Counted from the stretch's first letter, positions 51,426 through 60,792 are shown. The stretch: 64,000 nt of DNA from Terrimesophilobacter sp044464485 (GCA_044464485.1 JBIQLG010000005.1:62001-126000); one strand, 5' to 3'. The notes: generated from the letters alone by a model not told the origin. Translations and numbers: made by a program.

Positions 51426-52160
51426 ATGGACTCGTCGAGTGGTAGCAGCCTCGTGGTGATGCCCGCTTACAACGAAGAAGAGTCCGTCGGAAACGTTGTG
51501 CGGGAAGTGCGCGAAAAGGTGCCTGATATTGCGATTTTGGTTGTAGACGACGGGTCCACGGACTGTACCGCTGACGTCGCTCGCGATGCGGGCGCAATGG
51601 TCGCCAGTCTTCCGTTTAATCTCGGTGTCGGTGGTGCAATGCGGGTGGGATTTCGATTCGCGGCCGACAAGGGTTACTCTAACGTCATCCAGATCGATGC
51701 GGATGGCCAGCATGATCCTGCAGGTGTTTCCGAGTTGGTGAATGGGTTGGACTCCGCTGACTTGGTACTGGGTGCTCGGTTTGCCGGTGCGGGCAGCTAT
51801 AGGGTGAGTGGTCCGCGCCAGTGGGCCATGGTGGCCTTAGCCACGATATTGAGTCGCGCAGCGAAAACGACGCTCACAGATACGACATCTGGCTTTCGTG
51901 CATCTGGACCACGCGCGGTTGCGCTTTTTGCCGAACACTATCCGGCCGAATATCTCGGCGACACTATCGAGGCGCTGGTAATCGCATCCAGATCTGGTCT
52001 GGTCATCCGGCAGGTTCCGGTAGCAATGCGCTCCCGAGCCGGTGGTGTCCCATCGCACAATCCGTTCAAGGCGACGGTGTATCTGGGCCGCGTTTTGCTC
52101 GCTCTGGTTTTCGCTTTCATCCGCCCGCCATCCAGCTACCGCATCAAGGAAACATCATGA
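51426..52160 (+). CDS. GT2 glycosyltransferase, polyprenyl-phosphate mannose/glucose synthase type
   Basis: 244 aa. LVVMPAYNEEESVGNVVREV, VVDDGSTDCTADVA, NLGVGGAMRVGFRFA and the IQIDADGQHDPAGVSEL box are those of dolichyl/polyprenyl-phosphate hexose synthases. There are no C-terminal membrane helices beyond one weak hydrophobic stretch (YLGRVLLALVFAFI). It probably charges polyprenyl phosphate with a hexose for extracytoplasmic transferases. Its last codons overlap the DUF2304 start (ATGA), a pairing common in such loci. Confidence 0.9.
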   Translation: MDSSSGSSLVVMPAYNEEESVGNVVREVREKVPDIAILVVDDGSTDCTADVARDAGAMVASLPFNLGVGGAMRVGFRFAADKGYSNVIQIDADGQHDPAGVSELVNGLDSADLVLGARFAGAGSYRVSGPRQWAMVALATILSRAAKTTLTDTTSGFRASGPRAVALFAEHYPAEYLGDTIEALVIASRSGLVIRQVPVAMRSRAGGVPSHNPFKATVYLGRVLLALVFAFIRPPSSYRIKETS

Positions 52161-52522
52161 GTCTCCAAAGCTACATTTTTGGAATTGCTGCCGCAGTACT
52201 TGTGCTTGTCGTAGTGATTGAGCTCTTGCGTCGAGGTCGGCTGCGAGAGAGGCATGCCATCTGGTGGCTCATTGCCGGCACACTGGCGCTCATTGCGGGG
52301 ATTTTTCCGAGCACGCTTTTGTGGGCGGCCTCGCTTGTTGGCATCGTGGTGCCCATTAATTTGGTGTTCTTCGTGAGCGTTGCCATCCTGTTTCTCGTGT
52401 GTCTGCAACACAGCGCGGAACTGACAAAACTTGAAGCCAAAACACGAACTCTCGCTGAAAGTGTCGCGATCATTGAGCTTGAATTACGTGAGTATAAGAC
52501 CCGGTACCCTGAGCAGGACTAG
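52157..52522 (+). CDS. DUF2304 membrane protein
   Basis: 121 aa with three membrane helices (LQSYIFGIAAAVLVLVVVIE, WWLIAGTLALIAGIFPS, INLVFFVSVAILFLVCLQ) and a charged coiled-coil tail (LTKLEAKTRTLAESVAIIEL). The RERHAIWWLI motif before helix two is the DUF2304 mark. These small proteins regularly follow polyprenyl-phosphate sugar synthases and may help present the lipid-sugar product, similar to GtrA; this is inference. Confidence 0.88.
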   Translation: MSLQSYIFGIAAAVLVLVVVIELLRRGRLRERHAIWWLIAGTLALIAGIFPSTLLWAASLVGIVVPINLVFFVSVAILFLVCLQHSAELTKLEAKTRTLAESVAIIELELREYKTRYPEQD

Positions 52523-52534
52523 ATCGACTGTGCA

Positions 52535-53812
52535 TTATGGAACGTCGATGGTCGTCGTAGCCTCACGACGTTTGTCATTGCGTACCGCATACAGGTGAAT
52601 GGCGTAGAGGGAAACGAGCGCAAAAATTCCGAGCGTGCCGTTAAGTAGGATCATCGCTGGAATGTCGGGCAGCAAAGCCAACGCACCCGGCCATTGGATG
52701 GCAGCAGCAATCAACAGGACCACGAGTCCTGCTTTCGACGAAATTGACGTGATCCGAACGAGAACCGCTTGCGTCATCGCCCAGGGCAACCACATAAGGG
52801 CAAGTGTTGGGAGAAATCCAACGGTGAGTTCGTACCCGCGGCCAAACAATAATCCGACGATCGGACCACCAGCGAAGAGGAGGATGAGGAAGATCATTAC
52901 GCCGCCGACAAATGTGACAGCGAGCGTTAGGTTGACTCCTAGTTTAGTAAGCGCGTGATTCTTTCGCCCACTTACAAACCGCGGGAGCAGGTAGAGCGAG
53001 AGCATCGCCGGCAAAATGAGCGTTGTCTTCACCAGTATCGCTGCTGCAGCGAATGATCCCGCGACGATTTCCGACGCGCCCATCCTGACTAGGATGACGT
53101 CGACGTTTGTCAGCCAGGCAAACGCAATCGTCAACACCAACACGACAGAGCTGCTCATGGAGAACGGCCGGTGGCGGGGGTCGACCCTAAGGTGTCTAGC
53201 CTGGAAGCTGGAGCCTGCGGTTGCGGCAATGACAGTGAAAAGAAACATCACGAGGATACCGACTGCTTGGTACCCAAGAGAAATCACGACAAAGGCGAGC
53301 CCCAGTTGCATCAATTGGGCACCGGTCGACCACCATACGACTGAACGTGCGTCACCGGCACCTTGCAGCAGGCCTTGCGCTCGTGCGAAGAGAAAGTATG
53401 GAACTATTGTCGCGGCAGCAATGATCAGCGCGACGGGTTTCGACTCAATCGACGTAGCCAGCCACGGAGAGGCCAACAGCACACCAACCGTGCAAGCGCC
53501 GCCGAGCGCTATGGCCTCGATGCTGAAGCTGTCGAGAAATCGTGTGCGCTTTTGTAGTGCTGTTTCTGGTTTCGAAAGAAATTCTGCGGTCGCTACAGCT
53601 ACGGAATTTCTCAGCGCGGAACTACCAATCGCGGCAATATTAATGAGCGCAAGAAATGCAGCGAGCAGACCGAATGCTTCCGGTCCGAGGCCCCTCGTTG
53701 CCACCACTTGGAACCCGGCGGAGGCGACAATTCCGAGAGCGCTTGCGACGCTGATTTCGACGAGCGCCCTGCCGTGCTGTGAAAGGAGACCCGTCTGCTT
53801 CCAGCGGGTCAT
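52535..53812 (-). CDS. Wzx-like polysaccharide flippase (MATE/MVF superfamily)
   Basis: 425 aa with about 12 membrane helices and little loop sequence. The N-terminal ASALGIVASAGFQVVATRGLG followed by GLLAAFLALINIAAIGSS is typical of RfbX/Wzx proteins. It would flip lipid-linked repeat units to the outside. It is convergent with the DUF2304 gene (12-bp gap) and 39 bp downstream of the epimerase-like gene on its own strand. Confidence 0.85.
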   Translation of the reverse strand: MTRWKQTGLLSQHGRALVEISVASALGIVASAGFQVVATRGLGPEAFGLLAAFLALINIAAIGSSALRNSVAVATAEFLSKPETALQKRTRFLDSFSIEAIALGGACTVGVLLASPWLATSIESKPVALIIAAATIVPYFLFARAQGLLQGAGDARSVVWWSTGAQLMQLGLAFVVISLGYQAVGILVMFLFTVIAATAGSSFQARHLRVDPRHRPFSMSSSVVLVLTIAFAWLTNVDVILVRMGASEIVAGSFAAAAILVKTTLILPAMLSLYLLPRFVSGRKNHALTKLGVNLTLAVTFVGGVMIFLILLFAGGPIVGLLFGRGYELTVGFLPTLALMWLPWAMTQAVLVRITSISSKAGLVVLLIAAAIQWPGALALLPDIPAMILLNGTLGIFALVSLYAIHLYAVRNDKRREATTTIDVP

Positions 53813-53851
53813 TTCTCCGCCGACCCTTGGGCTCCATTAGCTCCGCTCGCG

Positions 53852-54922
53852 TCAGCTGGCATATCCGCGACTTACTAGGTCGTCAACGATGATGTCCGCA
53901 GGTGAGAATTCGGGTCGGGCAGGTTGTCTCCGGTAATCCTGATGATTGGCGAGGAAGGCAGAAAGCCGATCCATGCGCCACTCTGAGAGAAGAATGTTTT
54001 CACCAAGGCCTTCCCATTGCTCGGTGGCCATTCTGTGAATGAGTGTCGGCGTACCAAGTAGCGCGGCCTCGGCCTGAATCCCACCCGAATCAGTGACGAT
54101 GAACTCTGCTCCCCGAAGTGTCGACACGAACTCTTCGTGGCTCAACTTGCCTTCGATCAGGATTTTCGAGGTGTCGGCCTTGGGCAAAATGTCGGCGAGG
54201 GTCTCTTTCGCATATTCGTCGACAAAGAATCGGATCGGGTACGGACTTTGAGCAGCAAGCGTTGCGAGGGTCTCTTCAACCAAGCTCGGATTACCGAGGA
54301 ATTCGAAACGGTGGAGTAGTGAGACCGCATACTTCTCGGCCGAGTCTGGAAGGGCATCTGTTTGGTCAAGCACGGCATCGATCGCAGTATTTCCGTGAGT
54401 GAACACGACATTTCTATGAGACCCGAGGTTCGTGGTTGCTTCTTCTGACGGAGTGTAATGAATGTCGGCAAGCCGGCCAACAATCCGCCGGTCCAGTTCT
54501 TCCGGGAATGGATGCCTCCAATTTCCAGAGCGTAAACCTGCCTCAACGTGAGCGCAGTCCACCTTCAATCGTCGAGCGATCCATGCCCCGACGACACTCG
54601 TCATGGTGTCGCCATGGACCACGATCACGCTATTAGCGGGAAGAGACTTGCGAAGTGAAGACCTGTTCCTTCGTATCCACCCAAGAATCTTGATGAGCCA
54701 GTGCACGGCGTCTCGCGAGCTTCTCAGAGGCTCCCCATTTCGTCCGTCCACGATGATCTTGGTCGGTTCATGCATCCCCAACTGCGGCAGGATGCGGGTA
54801 AGCGCGTCGGTGTGCTGGCGAGTGACCCAACTCTCGTAGTCGATGCCTCGTACGTCAAGCCTTCGTGCGACCGGTGCCAGTTTGATCGCCTCCGCGGTCG
54901 TCCCGAAAATGAAGACGATCAA
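53852..54922 (-). CDS. UDP-GlcNAc 2-epimerase-like protein (WecB family)
   Basis: 356 aa of GT-B-like epimerase fold. Present are FIFGTTAEAIKLAPVARRL, VVHGDTMTSVVGAW, CAHVEAGLRSGNW, HPFPEELDRRIVGRLAD and TDSGGIQAEAALLGTP. The usual catalytic TERPE block near the end is changed (HRMATEQWEG), so activity or substrate may differ from standard UDP-GlcNAc/ManNAc epimerases. The ATG overlaps the stop of the upstream glycosyltransferase (ATGA). Confidence 0.85.
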   Translation of the reverse strand: MIVFIFGTTAEAIKLAPVARRLDVRGIDYESWVTRQHTDALTRILPQLGMHEPTKIIVDGRNGEPLRSSRDAVHWLIKILGWIRRNRSSLRKSLPANSVIVVHGDTMTSVVGAWIARRLKVDCAHVEAGLRSGNWRHPFPEELDRRIVGRLADIHYTPSEEATTNLGSHRNVVFTHGNTAIDAVLDQTDALPDSAEKYAVSLLHRFEFLGNPSLVEETLATLAAQSPYPIRFFVDEYAKETLADILPKADTSKILIEGKLSHEEFVSTLRGAEFIVTDSGGIQAEAALLGTPTLIHRMATEQWEGLGENILLSEWRMDRLSAFLANHQDYRRQPARPEFSPADIIVDDLVSRGYAS

Positions 54923-55998
54923 CCTTGCACCTGGTCTTTCTGCACGTGCTGTGCTGCGAACGAAGCGCGGTGCACCCAGAGACCGCGAATCAGCCCGGCC
55001 CAGAACACCCCGCCAAAGGGAACGATGAAAATAAGGTACGACAATACGGCCTTACAGGGGCAACGTCGTAGCACCGCAACGACGGCGGGTACAAGTAATG
55101 CCAAAATTCCGAGAACGACGATAACTACGAAAGCGTTCCAAATTCCAGCGATGGCCAGAAGAAAAAGGGTGGTCACCGTCACGGGAGGTACAACACCGAG
55201 AAGAATCAAGAGAGAATTTCGCACCATCCCGGTACCCGCATAGCTATCGACGAAGAGCGTTCCGCGATTGTTGCCGTGTGTCAAGAACTCGGACACCTGT
55301 GACCGCGGCCGGTAGGTTGCCCAAAAGTGTGGATCTATCCGGATCGGGGAATGCCCCGCAACGAAGCGCAGAATTTTCGTATCGTCAGAGACGAGGTGGG
55401 CATTGTTGCTCGGCCACGCGTTGACGCATGCTTCACGAAACAACGAGGCAGGAAGGTAAAGAAAACCTGTCCCCTTAGGTACTCTGTCGAAGTTGTCCAA
55501 GGTGATGGTCATCGGTCGAGGGTTCGCCAGGTACTCTGACCAGAATACGTAAGTGGGGACCTGCCAAAAATGTCCGACAAGTGGAGCGGTGGTATCAACG
55601 TCCACGTGGCCATTCCAAACCAGAATCTCAGGGTGCTTTGCAGAGGACTCTTTGAGAAATCGCAACGAATCGTGTCCGATGAGAACGCGAGAATCGAGCA
55701 AAAGGAGATTTTTGCGCGAAGCTTTCTGAGATCCTGCCCAGCGAGCAAGAAATCTGCCCTCATTTTTTTGAGTGATGACCTGGAGCGGCACTGGGTAAGT
55801 GTTAGCGGCCGCCATCACAATATCGGCGGTATCGTCAGTGGAACCATCATCGACGACAATGACTTCTGCATCCCATCCAGATGTGGAGAGCGCGGTAGCA
55901 AGTGCGTCAAGAGTCGAAGGAAGCCACTGAGCGGAATTAAACGAGGCGATAACGACCGAGATGCCTCCAGCAACGTCGTTGCGGGCCTCTGTACTCAC
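54919..55998 (-). CDS. GT2 glycosyltransferase with C-terminal membrane helices
   Basis: 359 aa. The GT-A domain (residues ~12-250) has ISVVIASFNSAQWLPSTLDA, VIVVDDGSTDDTADIV and LLLLDSRVLIGHDSL, in which the metal-binding motif is DSR instead of DxD. Two or three membrane helices follow (~255-340). The start GTG at 55998 has GGGAG about 10 nt upstream. It is coupled to the epimerase-like gene and divergent from the DUF2142 gene. Confidence 0.85.
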   Translation of the reverse strand: MSTEARNDVAGGISVVIASFNSAQWLPSTLDALATALSTSGWDAEVIVVDDGSTDDTADIVMAAANTYPVPLQVITQKNEGRFLARWAGSQKASRKNLLLLDSRVLIGHDSLRFLKESSAKHPEILVWNGHVDVDTTAPLVGHFWQVPTYVFWSEYLANPRPMTITLDNFDRVPKGTGFLYLPASLFREACVNAWPSNNAHLVSDDTKILRFVAGHSPIRIDPHFWATYRPRSQVSEFLTHGNNRGTLFVDSYAGTGMVRNSLLILLGVVPPVTVTTLFLLAIAGIWNAFVVIVVLGILALLVPAVVAVLRRCPCKAVLSYLIFIVPFGGVFWAGLIRGLWVHRASFAAQHVQKDQVQG

Positions 55999-56151
55999 GT
56001 CTTGGCCACTCCCATCGTTTGCTGATGTGCTCCATCAATGCTAGACGGTGCTTTCGTCTCAGGTGACGGAGTGCGCCGCCATCGACTTGAAATGAAATAT
56101 GGTTATTCGTGGCTGCCGGAGCGCGGCAGCCCGCAGGTGAATGGTGGATAC

Positions 56152-57651
56152 ATGACATCAGGTCGAGTTCGCGGCATCACGATTCTCACCGCGGTGGCTG
56201 TGCCGGTGATGCTGATCGTCGCCCTTCTGAGCTGGGCGCTTGCATCTCCAGTGGGCGCCAGCCCGGATGACGACTACCACATGACGAGTATCTGGTGCGG
56301 TGGTGGAACTGACGAACTGTGTAAGCCGGGCCTCGCCGATGGGGAGATGCTCATCCCGAAGGACCTGCTCACGAACTGTTACGCATTCCATCCAGAGAAT
56401 AGTGGCGCATGCTCGCGCACTGCTTCCAGCGAACTCGTCAACTCGTCGCGCGGTAACTTCGCCGGTGGATATCCGCCGGTTTTTTACGCGGTCTTGAGTA
56501 TTTTCGCTAGCTCCGCTATCGACAGTTCCATTCTTCTCATGCGCGGGTTCAACGCATTACTTTTTGTCTCCGTCGTCTCGCTGCTGTTCTTTCTGCTGCC
56601 ACGAAAGCTTCGAGCACCCTACGCCTGGGGGACTGCCATCACTCTCGTGCCGCTAGGGATGTTCATCGTCCCCAGTGTCAATCCAAGTAGTTGGGCAGTT
56701 CTTTCCGCGGCAACTTTGTGGGCGTCTCTCGTGGCGTATTTCACCGCAAAGGATCGAAAGAAGCAGGTGTCCTTCGGTGTGATCGCATCCTTCGCGGTAT
56801 TAGTCGGCGCGGGGGCGCGGAGCGATGCTGCCGTCTATGCATGCCTGGCCATGGTGGTGGCGGTCATTCTTACGGCAGAGCGAAGCAGACGCTATGCAAT
56901 CAAGGCGATCCTTCCCGTGATCCTCGCCGTAATGGCCATCATCTTCTTTTTTATGGCGGGCCAAAGTTCGGTTGTCAGTCTTGATACCAGCCCGGACAAT
57001 GGATCCGTCGATTCTGTGACTCTTGCGCTCGCAAACCTAGTACTTCTGCCCGAACTTTGGACAGGTGCCCTGGGTACGACGGGGCTCGGATGGTTGGACA
57101 CAGCAATGCCGGGCCTCGTGTGGGTTTCCACGCTGGCCGTATTCTTCGCGTTCGTTTTTTGGGGACTGCAACGGATGGGTGCGCGGAAGGCTCTCGCGCT
57201 GGGGCTCGTCTTCGCCAGCTTAGTCATCATCCCCCTGTACGTTTTGGTCAAAGATCAGGTCATGGTCGGGGCCGGCGTGCAACCTCGGTACATTTACCCG
57301 TTGCTCATTATTCTCGCGGGCGTCGCACTATGGAGACTGAAAGGTAGGAACCTTCAGCTCACTCGTTTTCAGCTATCCGTGGTTACAATCTTGCTCACCG
57401 TGGCAAACTCGGTTGCGCTGCACACGAATATCCGTCGTTACGTGACCGGGATAGACGGGACGGGTGCCAATCTGAACAGAAATATCGAGTGGTGGTGGCA
57501 ACTCCCGCTTTCTCCGATGGCTGTGTGGATTGCTGGTTCCATCGCGTTCGGCATCGCAATGCTCGGGTTGGCTTTCTATTCGTTTCCGGATACCCCATTA
57601 GCGGTGCGGCCCAAAGTCAAGCTGGCATCGACCCCCAATGGAATCAGATGA
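56152..57651 (+). CDS. DUF2142-like polytopic membrane protein
   Basis: About 499 aa with roughly ten helices. An early extracellular loop begins PDDDYHMTSIWCGGG, with several cysteines and the DDxxH pattern that recalls GT-C transferases of the DUF2142 family. It may transfer sugars from a polyprenyl-phosphate donor outside the cell. The frame is open from 56038, but the membrane protein proper begins at the ATG at 56152 (MTSGRVRGITILT) with GGTGGA just upstream. The stop overlaps the next start (ATGA). Confidence 0.8.
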   Translation: MTSGRVRGITILTAVAVPVMLIVALLSWALASPVGASPDDDYHMTSIWCGGGTDELCKPGLADGEMLIPKDLLTNCYAFHPENSGACSRTASSELVNSSRGNFAGGYPPVFYAVLSIFASSAIDSSILLMRGFNALLFVSVVSLLFFLLPRKLRAPYAWGTAITLVPLGMFIVPSVNPSSWAVLSAATLWASLVAYFTAKDRKKQVSFGVIASFAVLVGAGARSDAAVYACLAMVVAVILTAERSRRYAIKAILPVILAVMAIIFFFMAGQSSVVSLDTSPDNGSVDSVTLALANLVLLPELWTGALGTTGLGWLDTAMPGLVWVSTLAVFFAFVFWGLQRMGARKALALGLVFASLVIIPLYVLVKDQVMVGAGVQPRYIYPLLIILAGVALWRLKGRNLQLTRFQLSVVTILLTVANSVALHTNIRRYVTGIDGTGANLNRNIEWWWQLPLSPMAVWIAGSIAFGIAMLGLAFYSFPDTPLAVRPKVKLASTPNGIR

Positions 57652-59861
57652 TGACGCAGACAGATATCCAAATGCAGAGCCAAAAATATTGGTCTCGATC
57701 TGCCAGCGTTCTCCTCATATTTGTCGGGCTTATGCTCGCGCTGGTCTCGTTCGGTGTCGTCATCAGTATGGGCACCGTGCCGTGGCATGGTGCGCGCGAC
57801 GCAGAATTGTCGGCAACTTACGATACATATCGGGAGACCGGTGTCCTTCTCATTAAACCAACGGGATCGGGCTCTTACGGCGCCCAAGCCCCCGCACCCG
57901 GTCCATTATCCGCAGCCACGTGGGATGACGATCCCGGTGCCTACATCGTGGCTAGCCTGCTCAGCCATATTACTCATTCCGATTCCCCGTATCCTGGGCT
58001 CGCCCTGGCCCAGGGATTACTCATTGCTCTACCCTTGCTGTGGCTTCCAACTGCCGTTGCCCGTACTTTCAAGAGCGCCAGAGCTGGCTATGCATTGATT
58101 TTTCTTCCCCCAGTGGTGTGGATCATCAATCATGGTGCCGTCTTCGTCGGAACGGAGTATGGTCTTTCGGATTCATCGAGTCCGATGCGCGTCTATGCCG
58201 TCTATGGACTCGCGGCGTCCTTGGCATTCCTCTCACTGTCGCTTCTACTTTTGCTGAGTACGTTTCGGTTGAAGTGGAGTGCACTTATCGCTTTGTCCGT
58301 GCTCTTTGGCGTGCTTGCCGGCTTTGGGAACCTTTTGCGGTCCTACTCCGGAATTGGTGTTGCCGTATGCGTGGGGGTGTTGTGGTGGCTTAGATCGACA
58401 CGACGTTGGCGCACGGTGGTCGGCGTGCTCGGCAGCACAGCGACAGTCGTTCTCGCTGTGCTAGTGCAAACCGGTGTTATGGCCGTCATCAATACTGCGC
58501 GCGTCGAGGCAACAGGGCAGACTTTGCAGCAGCTCCCAGATGCGCACGCGCTTTGGCATTCCATGTATATGGGCCTCTCGTACCCAGAGCCAATTACCGG
58601 GCTACCATCCAGATTTGGAGTGACGTGGTCTGACGAGTATGGCTGGGAGAAAGCTCGAGAAGTCGACCCAGACGTGGTAATCGCCAGCGCTCACTACGAC
58701 GCAATTCTCAAGGATCTTTACTGGGAAAAAGTGGCATCTGATCCCTGGGGCGCGGTGAAGCTATACGCACAAAAAACAATGTATGTCGCTGGACATTTCA
58801 GTGGGATGATTGCGTTTATCTTTGCGGGGTTTGGTTTGGCGCTGCTGCGCAAGGGGCCGCATCGGAAGCCGGTCGTGATCGGGTTACTGATCTCAGTGCC
58901 CATGCTTTTTCTTGGGCTTGCGCCTCCCATACTGGTAATGCCACTTCTCTATTACTACTCGGAGTTATCTGCCGCCCTCGGATTGCTTTCGGTTATCGCG
59001 TTGGGTTCACTCGTCTGGTCACTGTCGACGTTTCCCGCTGTTCTTCTGGGCGCTGAACGCGATCGACTAATAACCCGGAAGTCGGTCGCACCATCGGAGA
59101 TCCAAGCAACATCATCCACGACACCCGTAAGTGTTGTCGTCATGGATTGGCGCGATCGGAACACGCTCGAGAGAACTCATGAAGCTCTGGGGACATTGTT
59201 GTCGCCGGGTAGTGAGCTGATTATCGTGAGAGTTGCCCCGCTAGAGGCAGAAATTCATCCGGCAACTTGTCTAGAAGACGACGCAGCCCACTCGTATCGT
59301 CAGATTGTTCTCAAATCGTCTGCCGGTGTAGGGGACCAACTGAGGGCAGGAGTGCTCGCCAGCCGGGGTGACCGAGTTCTTCTCCTTGTCGATAGTGCTT
59401 TCGTCACTGAAAAGACAGTGAGGGACATCACTCACCCCAGCAGTGAACCTCTCGCTATTGGCGAAGTTCTCGCCCCTGAACGGGCAGATCGAGGTTTCCG
59501 ATACTGGTTGGTCAGGTTCTTCCGCGAAGCGCTTCTTCCGCCTGGAACAACGGATTCCCCGGTGATGGTCTGGGCGAATGGTGAATGGATCAGATTGTTC
59601 GCACAATTCTCTCGCGAAAACGGCCAACTGTGGACTACCGAGTTGGTCGTGGCTGCGGGACAACAAGGTATCGAAACTGTGACAGTTCCGCTGCCGGCTC
59701 CCCGCGATGGAGAACCCGATTCGCCTTTGGAGCCTGTTTTAGGCGTTTTTCGCTCGCTTTCCGGATTCGCGAGAGTGGCTCTCCATAAGGATGAGTATGC
59801 TTTCGATTCGGCTGCGAGGAGCGGAAGCGCTAGTGGAACGAGCGCGCACCTTCGCGATTGA
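57648..59861 (+). CDS. Membrane protein fused to a degenerate GT2-like domain
   Basis: 737 aa. Residues ~15-475 carry about ten membrane helices, with an extracellular region containing YGLSDSSSPMRVYAVYGL. Residues ~500-720 are a soluble alpha/beta domain: VSVVVMDWRDRNTLERTHEA, LIIVRVAPLEA and DRVLLLVDSAFVTEKTV follow the order of a GT-A fold but lack a clear DxD. The combination suggests a GT-C-like or polymerase-like enzyme with a regulatory or inactive transferase tail. It is coupled to the DUF2142 gene; its 3' end overlaps the convergent epimerase gene by 32 bp. Confidence 0.75.
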   Translation: MMTQTDIQMQSQKYWSRSASVLLIFVGLMLALVSFGVVISMGTVPWHGARDAELSATYDTYRETGVLLIKPTGSGSYGAQAPAPGPLSAATWDDDPGAYIVASLLSHITHSDSPYPGLALAQGLLIALPLLWLPTAVARTFKSARAGYALIFLPPVVWIINHGAVFVGTEYGLSDSSSPMRVYAVYGLAASLAFLSLSLLLLLSTFRLKWSALIALSVLFGVLAGFGNLLRSYSGIGVAVCVGVLWWLRSTRRWRTVVGVLGSTATVVLAVLVQTGVMAVINTARVEATGQTLQQLPDAHALWHSMYMGLSYPEPITGLPSRFGVTWSDEYGWEKAREVDPDVVIASAHYDAILKDLYWEKVASDPWGAVKLYAQKTMYVAGHFSGMIAFIFAGFGLALLRKGPHRKPVVIGLLISVPMLFLGLAPPILVMPLLYYYSELSAALGLLSVIALGSLVWSLSTFPAVLLGAERDRLITRKSVAPSEIQATSSTTPVSVVVMDWRDRNTLERTHEALGTLLSPGSELIIVRVAPLEAEIHPATCLEDDAAHSYRQIVLKSSAGVGDQLRAGVLASRGDRVLLLVDSAFVTEKTVRDITHPSSEPLAIGEVLAPERADRGFRYWLVRFFREALLPPGTTDSPVMVWANGEWIRLFAQFSRENGQLWTTELVVAAGQQGIETVTVPLPAPRDGEPDSPLEPVLGVFRSLSGFARVALHKDEYAFDSAARSGSASGTSAHLRD

Positions 59862-60792
59862 GCTTGAGGGACAGATCAGCGAGGGTTCGCGCCATCCCCA
59901 CGACGAGCGGAGTCTTTGTAACCCGGTCGAGATCTGCCCATACGAGTGATTTCAGGCGGAGATCACGCCCTTGGAGCCCTGCGTTAGATGAGGCACCCAT
60001 GATGATGAGCGGTCGTTTTCCTGCCACTTGCCTGAACTCGCCGATGACACTGCCGATTGTGACCGAACGGCCGGAGACAAAAAGTTTACGAATTGTCTGG
60101 CCACGCGGGGTCATTTGCCGGAGGCGTTCGCAAGATGAAGCGATGAGCCTCGCACAGTCCTCGACAAACAAATAGTCTCGTCGAGTGTCGAGAGGAACAA
60201 AGATCGATGTGGGCTGCCCAAGCAAATTTGACTGGCACAGCACCGAAATCAGCCCCTGACCTTTGGTCAAGCTCTGTCCCGGTCCATAGAGGTTGGAAAT
60301 GCGTCCGATAAGAACGGGTACGCCGGTCTGTTTCGCAAATTCTTCGAGGCGTTGCTCTGCTTTCAGCTTGAGGGTTCCATACTCACCCAGTGGTTTCACT
60401 TCAGAGCTCTCATCGAAAGGCGCACCCGTTGAACCTCCGTACACAGCGCCGGCAGAAGATGCAAAGAACAGCGAGCCACGAGCAAGGATGCTTTGTGGTT
60501 GAGCGACGATGAGGTCGAGAAACCGACTGAATACGTTGAATTCCGCGCCGAGACGGCCCCGTTCAGTCGAGGTGACACCAGAACCTGCACACCAGATGAT
60601 TTGCCAGCAACCATCCCCCGCCGATGTGAGCAGGTGAATTAATCCCGCATTCAAGTCTGAGAGAACAGTTGGCAACTCCCACCGGATACTCTGCGAATCG
60701 ACGATCTGCCAAGGGGTCATTCGACTTAATGTTCGAACGACGGTGGAACCTAGCATTCCGCCGCCGCCAACGACCCAGATCTTATGTGTCAT
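59830..60792 (-). CDS. NAD-dependent epimerase/dehydratase
   Basis: A 320-aa extended SDR: IWVVGGGGMLGSTVVRTL at the N-terminus, LFFASSAGAVYGGSTG, the YGTLKLKAEQRL catalytic pair, GRISNLYGPGQ and RRDYLFVEDCARLI. It resembles UDP-galactose 4-epimerases and keto-sugar reductases, without a decisive specificity motif. It is translationally coupled (ATGA) to the GT2 gene upstream on the same strand. Confidence 0.85.
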   Translation of the reverse strand: MTHKIWVVGGGGMLGSTVVRTLSRMTPWQIVDSQSIRWELPTVLSDLNAGLIHLLTSAGDGCWQIIWCAGSGVTSTERGRLGAEFNVFSRFLDLIVAQPQSILARGSLFFASSAGAVYGGSTGAPFDESSEVKPLGEYGTLKLKAEQRLEEFAKQTGVPVLIGRISNLYGPGQSLTKGQGLISVLCQSNLLGQPTSIFVPLDTRRDYLFVEDCARLIASSCERLRQMTPRGQTIRKLFVSGRSVTIGSVIGEFRQVAGKRPLIIMGASSNAGLQGRDLRLKSLVWADLDRVTKTPLVVGMARTLADLSLKLNREGARSFH

